Assembly (NCBI GenBank): GCA_000320545.1 | Contig: ADNK01001378.1 | Location: forward strand, 20,001 to 84,000 | Direction: 5' to 3' | DNA: 64,000 nucleotides | Source of the DNA: Bigelowiella natans CCMP2755 | Taxonomy: Eukaryota; Cercozoa; Chlorarachniophyceae | Shown: positions 48,291 to 60,472 of the stretch, piece after piece | Position numbering within the stretch: the first letter of the stretch is position 1 | How the letters are laid out: the number at the start of each line of letters is the position of its first letter | Made by a program: the position numbers and the translations under genes | Notes under the pieces: generated by a model | Database searches by the model: none | What the model saw: only the letters and a program-made list of their open reading frames with translations | What the model was told of the DNA's origin: nothing

Positions 48291-48784
48291 ATCGACTCCA
48301 AAGAATCTGAGTGATATAGTGACACAGATCAAGACTCTTCCCATGACTAAATGAATGGACCAAAAAATGCAACAAATAAATCATCTTTTAATAAAACGAG
48401 CAAATATTAATCTTTGTGCAATACACATGTGATTGTAGCAAATGTGCATGCTAGCTACGCTATATATATGTGTGCAAGGCGATGGAAACATGATGGCATG
48501 TACAGCCAAGACCCAGCATGATTAGCTATTAGCATGTGATCAAATCAAAGGTCACGTACAAAATTGACGACGCAAAACTGCACATGGACTCTGCACACGC
48601 GCGTGTACATGTACCCGTAGATATGCGCTGCACACGCTCAGGCAAATGTGTGTGTGTGATGCATAAATGCATGTTCACACGACTGTGAAGTGATTTGCGC
48701 ACAAGATAGCGGATCGATTCACTCGCTCATCTTCAGATGGGAAAGTGACTGACATTCATTTCGCATTATTTTCGTCCGCGTGCA
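48291..48784. other. Tail-to-tail gap, palindromic-word zone
   Basis: Between the GTPase gene and CK2 alpha. AATAAA at 48374-48379 and AATAAAA further on may serve as polyadenylation signals for the plus-strand gene. From about 48420 to 48700 the sequence is rich in CATG, TGCA and GCTAGC words. Confidence 0.45.
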
Positions 48785-49030
48785 TCATGTTTTAGCCGAG
48801 GATCCAGGACGAACTGGGTCGCCGTTTTGGGCGTCCTTCTTCACTTTATCGAAATACCTGCAGGAGGAGAAATCCGTCAAATTACTCTTAAATTGGTGTG
48901 TTGGTTTAGACTAGCAAACAAAGCTGTTTATTACTGCAGCTGTGAAGTATTTTTCAGAAATGTGATACATGATATTAGCTCCACAACGCAATGGCAATTT
49001 TCATGCAGAGCGATGATCAAACATTCACTG

Positions 49031-49101
<71 letters not shown>

Positions 49102-50339
49102 TCGCTCCATACTGCGTGGGTGTGAAATAATCATCATATGGATGACAACCTCAAGGTGGAAGCCTCCTTAGCAGTGGGTCTTGTTTGGTGGTCGTACCGA
49201 AGGCACATCGACAGCAGCTCTAACGCCTCATCATTTGCAAGGTGCTTGTTGCCGTTATTCCTGAAATTTGAAAACTTCTTTTTCTTATAAGGCTTATCGG
49301 GATTGAAGTGCTCGTCCTTATAATCGTCATATGCTGCTGGAAGTGTGAGGTTGTATCTGTTTAAGTACGCGTAGAATCCCGCCGACCCCAAAACCTGCAC
49401 TATTTTCACTAGCTGATCCTCGTTGCTTCTTCCCCGAAAGAACGGGTGGCGCCGGAAGATCATCCCTGCGAACATGCAGCCAAAACTCCAAATATCCAGC
49501 GAGTAGTCGTAGGTCCGGAAATTCACGAGCAGCTCGGGGCCCTTGAAGTAGCGCGAGGCCACCCGTACGTTATACTCCTGCCCTGGATGATAAAACTCTG
49601 CGAGGCCCCAATCTATCAGCTTGAGCGTTCCATCGCGGTGGTTGATCATCACGTTGTGGGGCTTCACGTCGCGGTGCATGATGCCGTTCTGGTGGCAGAA
49701 GTCCAAAGCCAGGAGCAGCTTGTACATGTAGTACCGTACGTCTATGTCCGAGAGCTGCGGAAACAGGGTTTTGAAGTCGCAAGCGTCGACGTGCTCGAAT
49801 ATAAGACACTTGGTCTTCGAAAGCTGATCTTCAATGCACTCGATAAGGGTGATTATATACTTGGCCCCATGGGCCACAATTCGCTTGTTGTTTTGTTTCT
49901 TTTCGTCAGATGCCTTCTTCCTATTTTTGTCTCCCTTTTCTTTATCTCCTCCTCCTTCGGAAGCCTCCAAGCATTTCGCTCGTAGATTGGTCAGGATTTT
50001 GATTTCCCGCCTCACCTTCTTCTTCTTCACGGGTTTTAGAACCTTGATGACAACCCGTTCGTTGTCCTTGTTAACACCCTCGAACACATCGCTGTACTTG
50101 CCCCGTCCAATCTTCCGCACCACCTCATAGTTATCCTGGTTCCTGGGCGCGCGCGCGCACACACACACACACACAAGATCATCATCGCGAATATAGAGAG
50201 AGGAATGTGTTTAGCAAATAGCAAACCTGCTCCACTTAGGCTTGAAGTGAGTATAGTTCCACCATTTCTCTTCCTGGACGACATTTACATCTCGATAGAC
50301 CCTGGAGGTGTAAAGATCGGATCCAGCCCTGCGCTTCAT
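48785..50339 (-). CDS. CK2A: Casein kinase 2 catalytic (alpha) subunit
   Basis: CK2 is a constitutive acidophilic Ser/Thr kinase. Three exons: exon 1 from ATG 50339 to about 50227 ([19 protein letters not shown], typical of CK2 alpha), the main exon from about 50143 to about 49150, and a last exon of about 70 bp ending in TGA at 48785-48787 ([14 protein letters not shown]). The core is unmistakable: [39 protein letters not shown], the CK2-specific [11 protein letters not shown] and [26 protein letters not shown] and [12 protein letters not shown]. Unusually, after IKILTNL there is an insertion of about 35 mostly charged residues ([18 protein letters not shown]) before [11 protein letters not shown]. 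The last intron carries a (CT)n-(GT)n tract at about 49032-49096. The kinase should be active, as all catalytic residues are present. Confidence 0.95.
49032..49096. repeat. Compound (CT)n-(GT)n microsatellite in CK2 intron
   Basis: A (CT)n tract followed directly by a (GT)n tract lies within the last intron of the CK2 alpha gene. Confidence 0.9.
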
Positions 50340-51134
50340 TTACTCGGTGACGAGTAGGAGAGGGTCAAGCTGCGGCGAAGATCGGCACTGGTGGTTGGCG
50401 GGATTTTTGTCTGCCGTCTAACATAAGTTGCCTCACGAAGGAAGTACTAGGATGTTCACCGCATAAAATACTTCCCGTTTCCATTTTTCTCATATTCTGA
50501 AATCTACGGAAAGTGTAGCTTTCCTGCTCGCTGCACACATCATGGGTTGCAAGTACGCCGAAAACTTCCGGAGAAAACAAACCCAAGTTCAAAGTGTCGC
50601 AATGACCATGCGCTCGGGAAGGCCGGCAGCAATTGGAGGCCATTCCTGCCCAAAATAAGTTGCGAGATTCAAGAACAGTGGAGAAGAGAATATAATTGCA
50701 TTTGAGACAACTATATTTCCCTGTCGCTCTTAAGGATATGTAGCGGTTTCATGTAAATCATCCGTGCTCTAGTTTGCTGGTACATGTACGAGTAAGAAAT
50801 CCCAACGCCCCCGATCTGCAAATCCCCTCCTACTTCCCACCCTCTCCCTCTGCTGGAAATTCGCTTTGTCTGCTTTGCTTTCACGTGTAACTGTTCCGCG
50901 ATTAGGCTAGCAAGTCATGAGTGAAAGTAACATGGTACGCTTCTGTCTTATGGACACCCATTTCTCTCTAGAATAAAAAGAGAAAGATGCAACACATTGA
51001 GTACATTGAGGCTCGCTTCGTTTCCTAAGAAGTGTGCGGGCTCGTCACAAATTTGCAGGGGCAGTTTCGACTGGCTCGGACACTTCAACAATTGGCCCAG
51101 GGCGAGAGACAGATCGAGGTTACCCTTGTGTGAT
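50340..51134. promoter_or_regulatory. Head-to-head spacer between CK2 alpha and EF-hand genes
   Basis: This approximately 0.8 kb gap separates divergent genes. It contains a 92-codon minus-strand frame (50365-50643) without a recognised domain, possibly an upstream leader or chance ORF. No palindromic-word zone is present. Confidence 0.35.
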
Positions 51135-53363
51135 ATGAAACGCCGCTGCATGAAAAATCTCATGCAGTTTAAACTCCAGGTTGTGCGGCAGATGCTTGTG
51201 GAAGAGCCCGGATACGATTCCTATAAGCTGTTTAAGCTCCTAGACCCGGAATCTAACGGCTACATCGATAGGATCGCTTTGAAGACCTTCCTCCGGAAGC
51301 ACAACATCTACATCAACGACGAGGATGCATACGCACTGGTCCCACCGCACACAACCGACCTATCCGTATTCTGTTGTTACCTCTGTACTTGCGTGACGTC
51401 CCTTTTCCTACTGCATGTCCAGATTCGGAGATACAGCAGCAGCACTCAGCCGATGAACTATGCAGCGTTCGTCCAGTGCCTGGAGCCCATAGGAAGCCCC
51501 GTGCGGAACAAGAAGTCAAAATCTGTGCTCTCTCTCCCATCAGGTGAGCACTTAGGTTCCCCCCCTTTCCTTTCGCCTTAGATACACGTGAGATCATAAG
51601 AATCATGCACGCCAACCCCGTAGGGATCGAAATCAAGCAATTCACATCTGCCGAAGAAAGGCTTATGGTAGCGTGTTTCCCGATCCCTCTTACAGCACTA
51701 ATATGACGTCTCTCCCTCATTGCCGTTGGCTAACACAACAGCAACAGCACAACAACAGTGACAACAATAACAAACGTCGCACATCTATTTCCGTTGTGTC
51801 GTTGAAGGTCTACAAGATGAAGACCGAGTTGGAGCTGGAGCGTACTCTCAAGGTGATGAAGGAGCTCATGTCAGAGGAAGCTGAGTACAGTCTCTACGAC
51901 GCCTTCAGGGACGCGGATACCAACGAATCCGGATATCTCGACCCCCACGAGATCGATCAAGCCCTGCAGAAGCAAGGAATATTTCTCACGCAGGTGGAGT
52001 TGTCGGCTCTGTTGAACAAACTCGACAAGAACCACGATGGAAAGATCAGCTATTTGGAGTTTTTGGAAGAGCTGGTTCCCGCCACCCCCTCGAGGAAGCG
52101 GTTCCACAAGTCGCGCATTGAGGCGCCTGGGAGGCGAGGCGCCCAGACGCCGACACGGAAGCATATAACGTCGTGGCACCTTGCTGAAGACGCCAAGGCT
52201 AAGCGAATCGAGGGCGCGGATTATTCAACACGCCGTCCCCCCAAGTCGCCACCTGCTTCAAAATCCGCACAGCAGCAAAGGGCAAAGTACTCGTTCGTAG
52301 CAGCAGAATCTTCCATGCAGCGCCACACTGGCGTAAGCGGCAGGACAAGCAGCCTATCCGAATCCAAGCACGCAAACCAAACTTCTCCCAGCGATGGGAA
52401 CAAGGCGAGCGGCTCCTTTGCGACACGTATGCGCCACCAGCTGACACGACGACGCATCACTCTTTTCCACTTACCAGTGCAGTGAGAATAATCGTGCTAC
52501 TGCTTACACGCAACATCCCTGCCCTCTACTCTTCTTCCCCTTTCTTCCCCTTCTTCTTCTTCTTCATTCTTGTAGTCGTGTGGATTGCGGTTGGCTGCAT
52601 TTCGTCTGACGATAGTTTGTGTGATTGTCTTCTAACCTGGTGAGAACAGTCGCCATCATCAAATCAGGCGTTTTGAAGGACACGACCCCGAAGCACAAGA
52701 CGCCCACGGTGCGATAGATGAAGAAGGGCCAATAATCCCCTGACTATTATTTACCCAACGCTAACATATATGAAGCCCCATGTTGAAATCATCGACGTGT
52801 CGATCAGGAAACGCCCCTGACGCGCGGAGTTCCGATCCACGATTTCGCGCGAAGGGACTCATCGCAGCGCCGGCCGTCGTCGTTTGCAGTGGAAGCCTCC
52901 ACGTCAGCAGCAGCGGCTTCCTCGTTACCCCCATCGCGGATGCAGGGTTTCGATGTCCGAAAAGGCCCCACGCGGGGAGCTGCTGCCTCAGACCAAAAGA
53001 GAATGGCGGAAGAGAAGATTCGTCGTCACGGCTATCTCTCTGATGGAAGAAGAAGAGGAGTAGAGGGAGGGGGAAGAGGGGAGGGGGGAGTAGGTGGATA
53101 TGGCGTGGAGCAGAATAGCAAGACCGAGCAATCGTTCTCGCCCTTGAAAGCCGCAGCAGCAGCAGCAGCAGGCTTCGACGACGATTTGAAGGCGTCTGGC
53201 GCCTCCCCCGAGACCACGACGACGACGATGATGATGCGTGTTCCTGATAGGCCATTCAGATCGCCAAGACTGCAGCGCCGCTCTCCAAGTGAGTAGTAGT
53301 GGGAACGGCGGCAGCGAAAAACGATAGCCAAAAGATGGAGGAGAGGAAACGACAGAACATACA

Positions 53364-53404
<41 letters not shown>

Positions 53405-54291
53405 GGGCGCTGGCCTGGACATGCTGTCGTACTTAGCAATCGCTGCCTTCCAAAGCAGTAGTGAAACGGTAGACACGACGTACGACAGCGTGGCCAGATC
53501 TGACTGATGTGCCGATGATGATGATGATGATGATGATGATTTTGATAGTAATGATGATGCGATGGTGGGTGGTGGTGAACGCAGGCCAGGCATCCTCTCA
53601 CCGATCCCCTTCCTCACCGTATTATGAGTCGCTAATCAACCCGCGCGGAGGGGGAGGGGCCGGTGCGGATTCCAAACATGATCATGACCGCTACCAACAA
53701 CACCACCACCACCAGCAGCAGCAGCAGCAGCAACCACAGCTCCACACTACAAGAGGAGGAGGCGGAAAAGCAGGAGGAGAAGAAGGAAGCCTGGTGGGCA
53801 GGGGGGAAGTAGAAAACGAAGCCAACGCCGCCGTTCCGCCATCATCGCCCTATCGTTCCAAGACCATCAACCTTGCCCAGGCGGTGAGCAATGACGAATC
53901 AGTCTAGCAGTTGTTTGCCAGAGCGACGACGATTGTTGTATTCTGCAATGAGAGAGCACACATCTCTTATCACCGTCTATCGAATCAACATCCCCGTCCT
54001 CCTTTTTCTCCCCCCCCCCCCCCCCCCTTCCCATCATTATTAGCTGTTTCGGAAGCTGGATCTGAACCACGATGGCAAAATCGACCGCCAGGAGTTCGAT
54101 AGGGTGATGGACGACGACGGCAAATATAACAACAACAACAACAACAACATATGTGTATAAATTACAACAATTCGTGATAATAGTGAGCTTCCGTGGTAGC
54201 AATGAGCGGCAGCATTGCTAATTGGCAAAAGAGAGGAGGTTGGGGGGGAGGGAGGGGTGCTGATAATGATGATTTAATGCTGTGTTTCCTT

Positions 54292-54325
<34 letters not shown>

Positions 54326-54602
54326 CGTGTGTGTGTGTGTGCGTGTGAAAGGCCGCTGCATCGTACTCGGAGCCACCGAATCCCCGCCACAGGCAGAGCT
54401 ACTCCACACGTAAAACGCCGCGAGCTCCGGACACTGTTGGGTAGAGAACCTTGCTGATGACGATGATGATCGTTGTTGTTGTTGTTGTTGATGATGATGA
54501 TGATGATGATATGATGATGATGCCATAGGAGCGCGACTAAGCCTCCCTCTGTTCATAGCTCGTTTGCCGAGCATTTGTTGTGTATGCGTGTATGCGTGTA
54601 TG

Positions 54603-54634
<32 letters not shown>

Positions 54635-54680
54635 CAGGCCTTCTAATCTGAAGCACTTGAAGAAGAGCCTACGGTTCGAA

Positions 54681-54711
<31 letters not shown>

Positions 54712-54877
54712 TGTTGTTGTAGTAGTGAGAGAAGGATGGTGGCACGCTGTCGCACATCTTCGGCCATTTTCTAATCGCCTATCGCAACTCCTCCTCTTGG
54801 GCTATTCTTGCTCGTATGACTCGTAGTTTCTCGCTCGCTTCGTTGTCGTTTGCTGGCGATATATTTTGGAATGTGAA

Positions 54878-54921
<44 letters not shown>

Positions 54922-54925
54922 GTAA

Positions 54926-55004
<79 letters not shown>

Positions 55005-55655
55005 ACCGCTGCGTTATCAGCTTTGATGCGGACCCGATAACCGTCCCAATACGCACACTCACGCCGCAAAAGAAGCTCTTCCGCGAGGTGAAGGAGGAAG
55101 AGGGGGAGGAGGAGGAGGAGGAGCAGCAGCAGCAACCAGAGACAGAAGAGAACGAGCAGAGCGGAGAGGCCGTGCGAGGAGATTATGATGGCGGCGAAGG
55201 AGAAGAAGATAATGATGACGATGATGATGATGATGGCAATGAAGGCACCGACATCGACTCCAAGCACAGTCGCCGGCAGCAGGAAAGCACCTCACACATG
55301 CTGAGCGATAGCACCGCAGCACCTACGAACATGAATATGAACATCAACATGCGGTTGGGGGAGGGACCGGAGGAAGGCACCAGAATCACCCAAGTCCAAA
55401 TCGACGTGCACAATGGCGCCTCTCTCACCAGCAGCAGCGACGGCAGCAAAACTGACGGCGATGTGAGCTCACTGGTAGTGATCCCTTCCCTCCCTGCCTG
55501 CCCTTTCTGTTGTAGCAGCTGTAGTAGTGATTCACGGACGCATGGGGGGGGGATCTCTTTTTTTCAGCGACACGAACACTCGACGCCATTTAGAGGATAA
55601 AGAGGATGATTGTTTTTCTCGAAAGCATGCTCATATCTCCGTATATGTATATGTG

Positions 55656-55695
<40 letters not shown>

Positions 55696-56109
55696 ATTCA
55701 CTGTGATGGCGCCGCTTTGCACTGCCCGCCATCAGCGTCGATACGACCGACCTCCTTAGCCCCCCCTCTCTGTTTTTCGTTCCCCTCTTACATTCGGCAG
55801 ATTAGGGCGTCCTCCCCCTCGGCGAAGGACCCTGAAAAATTCAATGGTATACCAGAGCACTAAGGACATATCGTCTTTATCATCACCATCACTACCATCA
55901 CTACCATCACTACCATCACCATCATCATCATCATCATCATCATCATGCGATCGCAAGGTTATTAATGGGTTTTATGGCTGTGTGCACTGGCGTTGCTGGG
56001 TTCTACGAGCAGGGATGGAGTCGGTGCTGGCCAACGTGTTTACGAAGCAGCTGGAACTGGAGAGAGGTCGGGTCACGATGACGACGAGAATCACAGCTGC
56101 AGCAGCAAT

Positions 56110-56140
<31 letters not shown>

Positions 56141-56416
56141 GTGTGTCGGAGAGCACCAATACTAACACTTCGATGAGAGCCCTAGAAGCTGCATCTGATC
56201 TTCTTTCTTCCGCAATCAAAACCGTCGCGGCACAGTTTCTCTCTCCGTGCATGGAAGTGCAATTGATCTCCGTTCTTCTCCCCTCCCTTCCTTCGTATGG
56301 TTTTGTCCTTCCTCAGAGCTGGAGTTATCACGGGTCCGGCTTGCTAGGTGAGAAATAGCTGCTATATGTGAAGAAATGTGCGTAGTCGAAGCCAGAAGAA
56401 TGACGGAAAGCGAGCG

Positions 56417-56464
<48 letters not shown>

Positions 56465-56610
56465 GACAGCAGTAGCAGCAGCAGCACAATTTGTTGTTGG
56501 CTGAGTTTCTTCATGCAATATGGTATATTCATCATATCATCTAACAAAAAGCACGTGCTCTCCTCCTCCTCCTCCTCCTCCTCCTCCTCCTCCTCCTCCT
56601 CCCGCTGTGT

Positions 56611-56642
<32 letters not shown>

Positions 56643-57188
56643 CATCTGCTGCTACTACCATTCCAACAACAACAACCAGACTCCCGTCCTTCAAGCTGGT
56701 GCTTGCATGGAACTTCATCGACCCCAACGAGAACGGATACGTCACGAAAACAGAGCTGAGAGGCCGTCTCAAGGAGACCGGGCATGACCTCTCCAATATG
56801 GTGGGCTGCCATTTTCGTTGTTCGTGTTGTTGTTGTTGTTGTTGTTGTTGCAGTTCTGGTTGATGTTGTTGGGAAGCGACAGACGTTACGATGATGTGAT
56901 GATGGTGATGATGATGATTATGATGATGGTGATGGTAATACTGTGCACCGTATGGTCCTCCTCCTCTTCCTCCTCCTCCTCCCCACATCCGCGCCATTCC
57001 TCTTTACAGGATCTCTCGCTTCTGATGACGGCGTTCGGTCGGGCTAGCGAGCTGCACATCACTTACAGCGACTTTCTAAAGAAGATGATGCCTAGGGAGA
57101 AGAAGTACTGTGACATCGGTAAGTAAGTAGGTCTGTTATCGTCGCTTGGGAGGAGGGAGGAAGGGGGAGCAAAGAGGAGTGGTGTGGT

Positions 57189-57236
<48 letters not shown>

Positions 57237-57390
57237 GACTCTTCTGCTTCTGTGCGTGCCTTTTCCTGCTGCCTCCCTTGTGTGGATTATTATGTATTCT
57301 TTTTCTTTGTTTTTTCTCGTTTTGTGCCGACACAATATGACCTTAGCCCCCCCCCCCCCCCCTTTTCCTCCCTCTCTCCCTCTCCCTCTC

Positions 57391-57440
<50 letters not shown>

Positions 57441-57973
57441 CCTTTCTCTACCGTTCCTGCCCTCAGTGACCAACCACGTCTCAAGCGACGACGAGAAGCT
57501 TTCCAAGAACGCCTCGAGCGAGTTTGCTCGGTTCTTCGTTGAGCTGGTAGGGAGGATGACTAAATGATGGTGATAATAATGATGATGATGATGATGATTA
57601 TAATGATAATGATAATGACCACGATGAAAAATATAAAGAGAATGATGACGGCATGTTGCGTGTTTCACCAAACTCCATTCGAATTACACCGAACGAGCAC
57701 TCCGATAAAGCCTTACTCTTGCACGGCGCACAGCTATCGTATTATTCGCGCCTTTTCCCCCTGCAAACCCTCACCCAAAAAGCCATTCGCGGCCGTTAGT
57801 AAGTAAGTTGGCACGCTGCTCGAATGACAAGCGTCTTTGTCGTTTTGTTCTTCATGGTTCTTCATGGTTCACATCACACAGCTGGCCTTGGAGAGGGGAT
57901 TCCAGGAAATCCGGCAATGGTTCACACAAACGCTCAGGTTTGTAAGGGGGGGAGGGGGGGGCGGGGGAGAGAG

Positions 57974-58028
<55 letters not shown>

Positions 58029-58759
58029 GAATCGATAGTTGGAAGGAGATTAGAAATGATCGCAAGGGCCAAAAAATCAGCAACAATTCACCCCCATGGG
58101 ACTAAACGGGTAGTGCTCACCACGTATGATGCTTTCAGGGATCGAGGGGATTTGAATTTCCACAAGACCGTTGCAGTCATCGATGAGCATAAGAGCGGGA
58201 AGATAGGCTTCGGCCAACTGAGGTGCGGTTTTGTGTGTTTAAGTTTCGTCCCACATGCATTGATGCCCCCCCCCCCCCTAGCCTGCGCACACTCATCGAC
58301 GACGACGATGACGACGATGACTACAGAGAATTGTCAAAATACACACGTGCGAGAGATATCCGATGGTGCGCTGGAAATGCCGTCGGCGCGTTGTGGGCCA
58401 CGGCATCAGGCCTGCCGCAGGACAGCGCTTTCCGCCAGCAGTGTCCTTGCTACACTGTCTTCTTTTGGAGCATTCGTTTTGAATGGCGATGAGTGATTCG
58501 TTCACCGAGCACCACCGCCCCTGCTTCTGCCGTTTGCTGTTTGTGGTTTGCCGCGTAGGCGGTTCCTGGCAAAACATGGAGTATCGGCAACGGACCAGGA
58601 TGCCAGCGCACTCATGAGCCGGTATGATAAGGAGAGCAAAGGTACTTTGTTCTTGCTGACCTTGCTTCGTCTCGTACTGGCACGTTTGCTCACATGTGCG
58701 CTCCAACCGCAGGATCAATAACGTACCTCGATTTTATGGATGAGCTGTTCGTGGCCTAG
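51135..58759 (+). CDS. Multi-EF-hand calcium-binding protein with low-complexity linkers, many exons
   Basis: At least seven EF-hand-like loops are spread over about 7.6 kb: DPESNGYIDRIA (about 51247, lacks the final Glu), DTNESGYLDPHE (about 51919) and DKNHDGKISYLE (about 52024), DLNHDGKIDRQE (about 54057), DPNENGYVTKTE (about 56722), DEHKSGKIGFGQ (about 58181, degenerate) and DKESKGSITYLD, split by an intron at about 58640/58712. Well-supported exons include 51135-51338, 51423-51543, 51583-51668 (REIIRIMHANPVGIEIKQF), 51810 to about 52480, about 54042-54110, 56690-56800, 57011-57120, 57467-57550, 57883-57940, 58140-58220, 58560-58640 and 58712-58759 (TAG). Linkers contain poly-Gln, poly-Asn, poly-Asp and poly-Ala coded by triplet repeats, so exon limits from 52500 to 56400 are tentative. 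The scattered EF-hand layout recalls EFCAB6-like proteins. An upstream in-frame ATG exists at 50997. Confidence 0.65.
54590..55015. repeat. Cluster of (AT)n, (GTA)n and (CT)n microsatellites in EF-hand gene introns
   Basis: (AT)n at about 54606-54634 and 54880-54918, a (TAG)n tract at about 54681-54711, and (CT)n tracts at about 54927-55003 lie in intronic sequence. Several (CT)n and poly-C runs in this gene sit just before splice acceptors. Confidence 0.85.
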
Positions 58760-59760
58760 GGCCACAAGCTTGTTGTTGTTGTGCGAGTGGCTCGGGAAGC
58801 ACAGCAAGCACTGTCACGCTATTCGAGAGCGTTGTTGGGGCAAGTCCTGCATATAGGCGTATCAAACAATCGATACAGCTATATCTTTCAGCTTTTAACA
58901 TTGTACGTTTACCGGCCAATTAATCGTATGCCCGGGTTCTCTGTGTGCATGGTGGCTCTAGCATGTCACGTCTGGGTTTTGTGTTAGAAGCGACTTGCGG
59001 TGTTGCTGCGTGACATGCTATCGCATTCGTACGATGATGACGCAAGGATGTGATGCTTCACAATAAGGACGTGCACTGTGTTGAGCCACAGCACAACATG
59101 TAGCCCATCCGCCGTTATGTGAGTCATAACACGCCGTACTGTACACATGATGTCTGCTCATGCCTGCACCATCCGACACAGTGTAACTGCCGCTTGCACG
59201 CGATGCGACGACGAGCTGGCTGGCGTGCGAATATTGTTGCCAATGCCTTGAGGAATGGCAGTACTAGTAAAGCTATCTAGCTATTATTGGTAGGAATGAC
59301 TGTGGATGTACGCTGACTGTGTAAAACAACAACTTGTTGTTGAATGAATAAATAAGAGCCTATAGGACCTTAAAAAATAGCAATAATTGATGCGAAGCGA
59401 CGAAGTCGATCTACTGTGTGCTTTGCAAGCTTATAAAAAAGACATGGGCAATGCGTATTTATCACATAATACACATCATGCGCATAGAAATACTCAACAT
59501 GATATGATAATAATAATAATGACTATGCACATGCACACCACACGCACAATGATGTAGATCGATTGTATTTGCTTAGTTACAAGCAATAATTCTAAGCAAC
59601 AAAACGTGACGATGAAAGCATAGCTAGATAGCCAAATACACAGGTGTGCATGGCGCCCATCTTTAAGAAAAACAATGTATATTGAAATAGTCACAAGAAC
59701 GATTGGTTTTACCGACATCATTACATCCTATGTATACCCTAGCGGACAGTATAATATTGC
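58760..59760. other. Tail-to-tail gap between EF-hand and GPx genes
   Basis: Contains GCATG, CATGC, TAGCTA and TGCA words, densest at about 58930-59300, then AT-rich DNA with a short ATA tract near 59505. AATAAATAAG near 59346 could be a polyadenylation signal for the plus-strand gene. No gene seen. Confidence 0.45.
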
Positions 59761-59822
59761 TCTTGCTACTCCCGCACTACGCTCTTCAGGTTTTCAACGC
59801 ATGCGTTCACTAAGCAAGCTCT
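59761..59822 (-). promoter_or_regulatory. Candidate SECIS element of the GPx mRNA
   Basis: About 84 bases after the GPx stop codon the minus-strand RNA can fold as a SECIS. Helix I is CTTGCT paired with AGCAAG. The core has GTGA on the 5' side opposite GGGA on the 3' side, allowing tandem G-A pairs. Helix II is CGCAT/GTGCG, then a bulged A, then GCGTT/AGCGT. The apical loop starts GAAAACC, with an AA motif about 12 bases after the core. The core starts with GTGA rather than the commoner ATGA. Hand-folded only. Confidence 0.6.
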
Positions 59823-59905
59823 CCCGCAATCTAACCCCGCAAGAATATGGTGCATGAGGACCACGTGTGTCTTTTCTTCAATGCTATCAACCAAGTAGCC
59901 AGTTG

Positions 59906-60472
59906 CTACGATTTACTTAGAAGCGCTGCTACATCTCCCTTCAGATCAATAGATGGCGTCTTGTGCGTGAATCGTTTCACAGGCACCCCCTCCTTATTCA
60001 CGAGGAATTTCTCAAAGTTCCAAGCGATATCGCTGCGCTTCAGGGGCGCCCAGATGACCCCCTTGGGATTTCCCATGATAGTCATGTTTCCAATGCCTGA
60101 AGGAATTGGCAGCTTGTCTTTCAGGTAAGTGAAGAGAGGAATCTCCTTCGCTCCGTTGACATCAGCTTTGGAGAACAGGTCGAACTTGCACTTGAATCCT
60201 TTTCCAGGCCTGACATGAGCCAGCGATGCCTCGATCTCGTGGTTTCGCGCGTTAGTCTGGTGGCCGAACTGGTTGGAGAAGACAGCTAGGCACGTGAAGT
60301 CATTGGGGAATTCTTCCACGAGGGCGTTCATGCCCTCGAGGTCGCGGGTGGTGATACCTCACATGGGTGCGGCATTGACGATGAGCAAAGCCTTGCCCTT
60401 GTAGTCGGAAAGTTTTTTCACGGTTCCGTCCAGTAGAGGCGCCTCAAACTCGTAAACCGATTTCGCTTCCAT
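59906..60472 (-). CDS. GPX: Selenocysteine glutathione peroxidase
   Basis: Glutathione peroxidases reduce hydrogen or lipid peroxides using thiols. The intronless frame starts at ATG 60472 (MEAKSVYEFEAPLLDGTVKK) and has a TGA at 60361-60359, codon 38, exactly at the catalytic position: LLIVNAAPM, then TGA, then GITTRDLEGMNALVEEF, matching the family's NVAS-x-U-G-x-T. Translation then continues 150 codons through FSNQFGHQ (catalytic Gln), VRPGKGFKCKFDLFSKADVN, HPLFT-like IPLFTYLKDKLP and SDIAWNFEKFLVNKEGVPV (catalytic Trp, Asn) to the true stop at 59906. A length of 188 residues is normal. Reading the TGA as selenocysteine is supported by the perfect alignment on both sides and by a SECIS-like fold downstream. 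Without recoding the gene would be split, so automatic annotation is likely to start at 60331. Confidence 0.9.

Noticed and set aside
50365-50643. 92-codon minus-strand ORF upstream of CK2 alpha
   Set aside because: Has ATG and stop but no recognised family, and sits where the CK2 promoter or 5' leader should be; not enough to call a gene.
54606-54918. (AT)n and (GTA)n tracts as CRISPR-like or structured arrays
   Set aside because: Simple microsatellites with no unique spacers.
60331-60361. GPx as a truncated pseudogene starting at 60331
   Set aside because: The TGA aligns exactly with the catalytic Sec position and a SECIS-like fold follows, so recoding explains it better.
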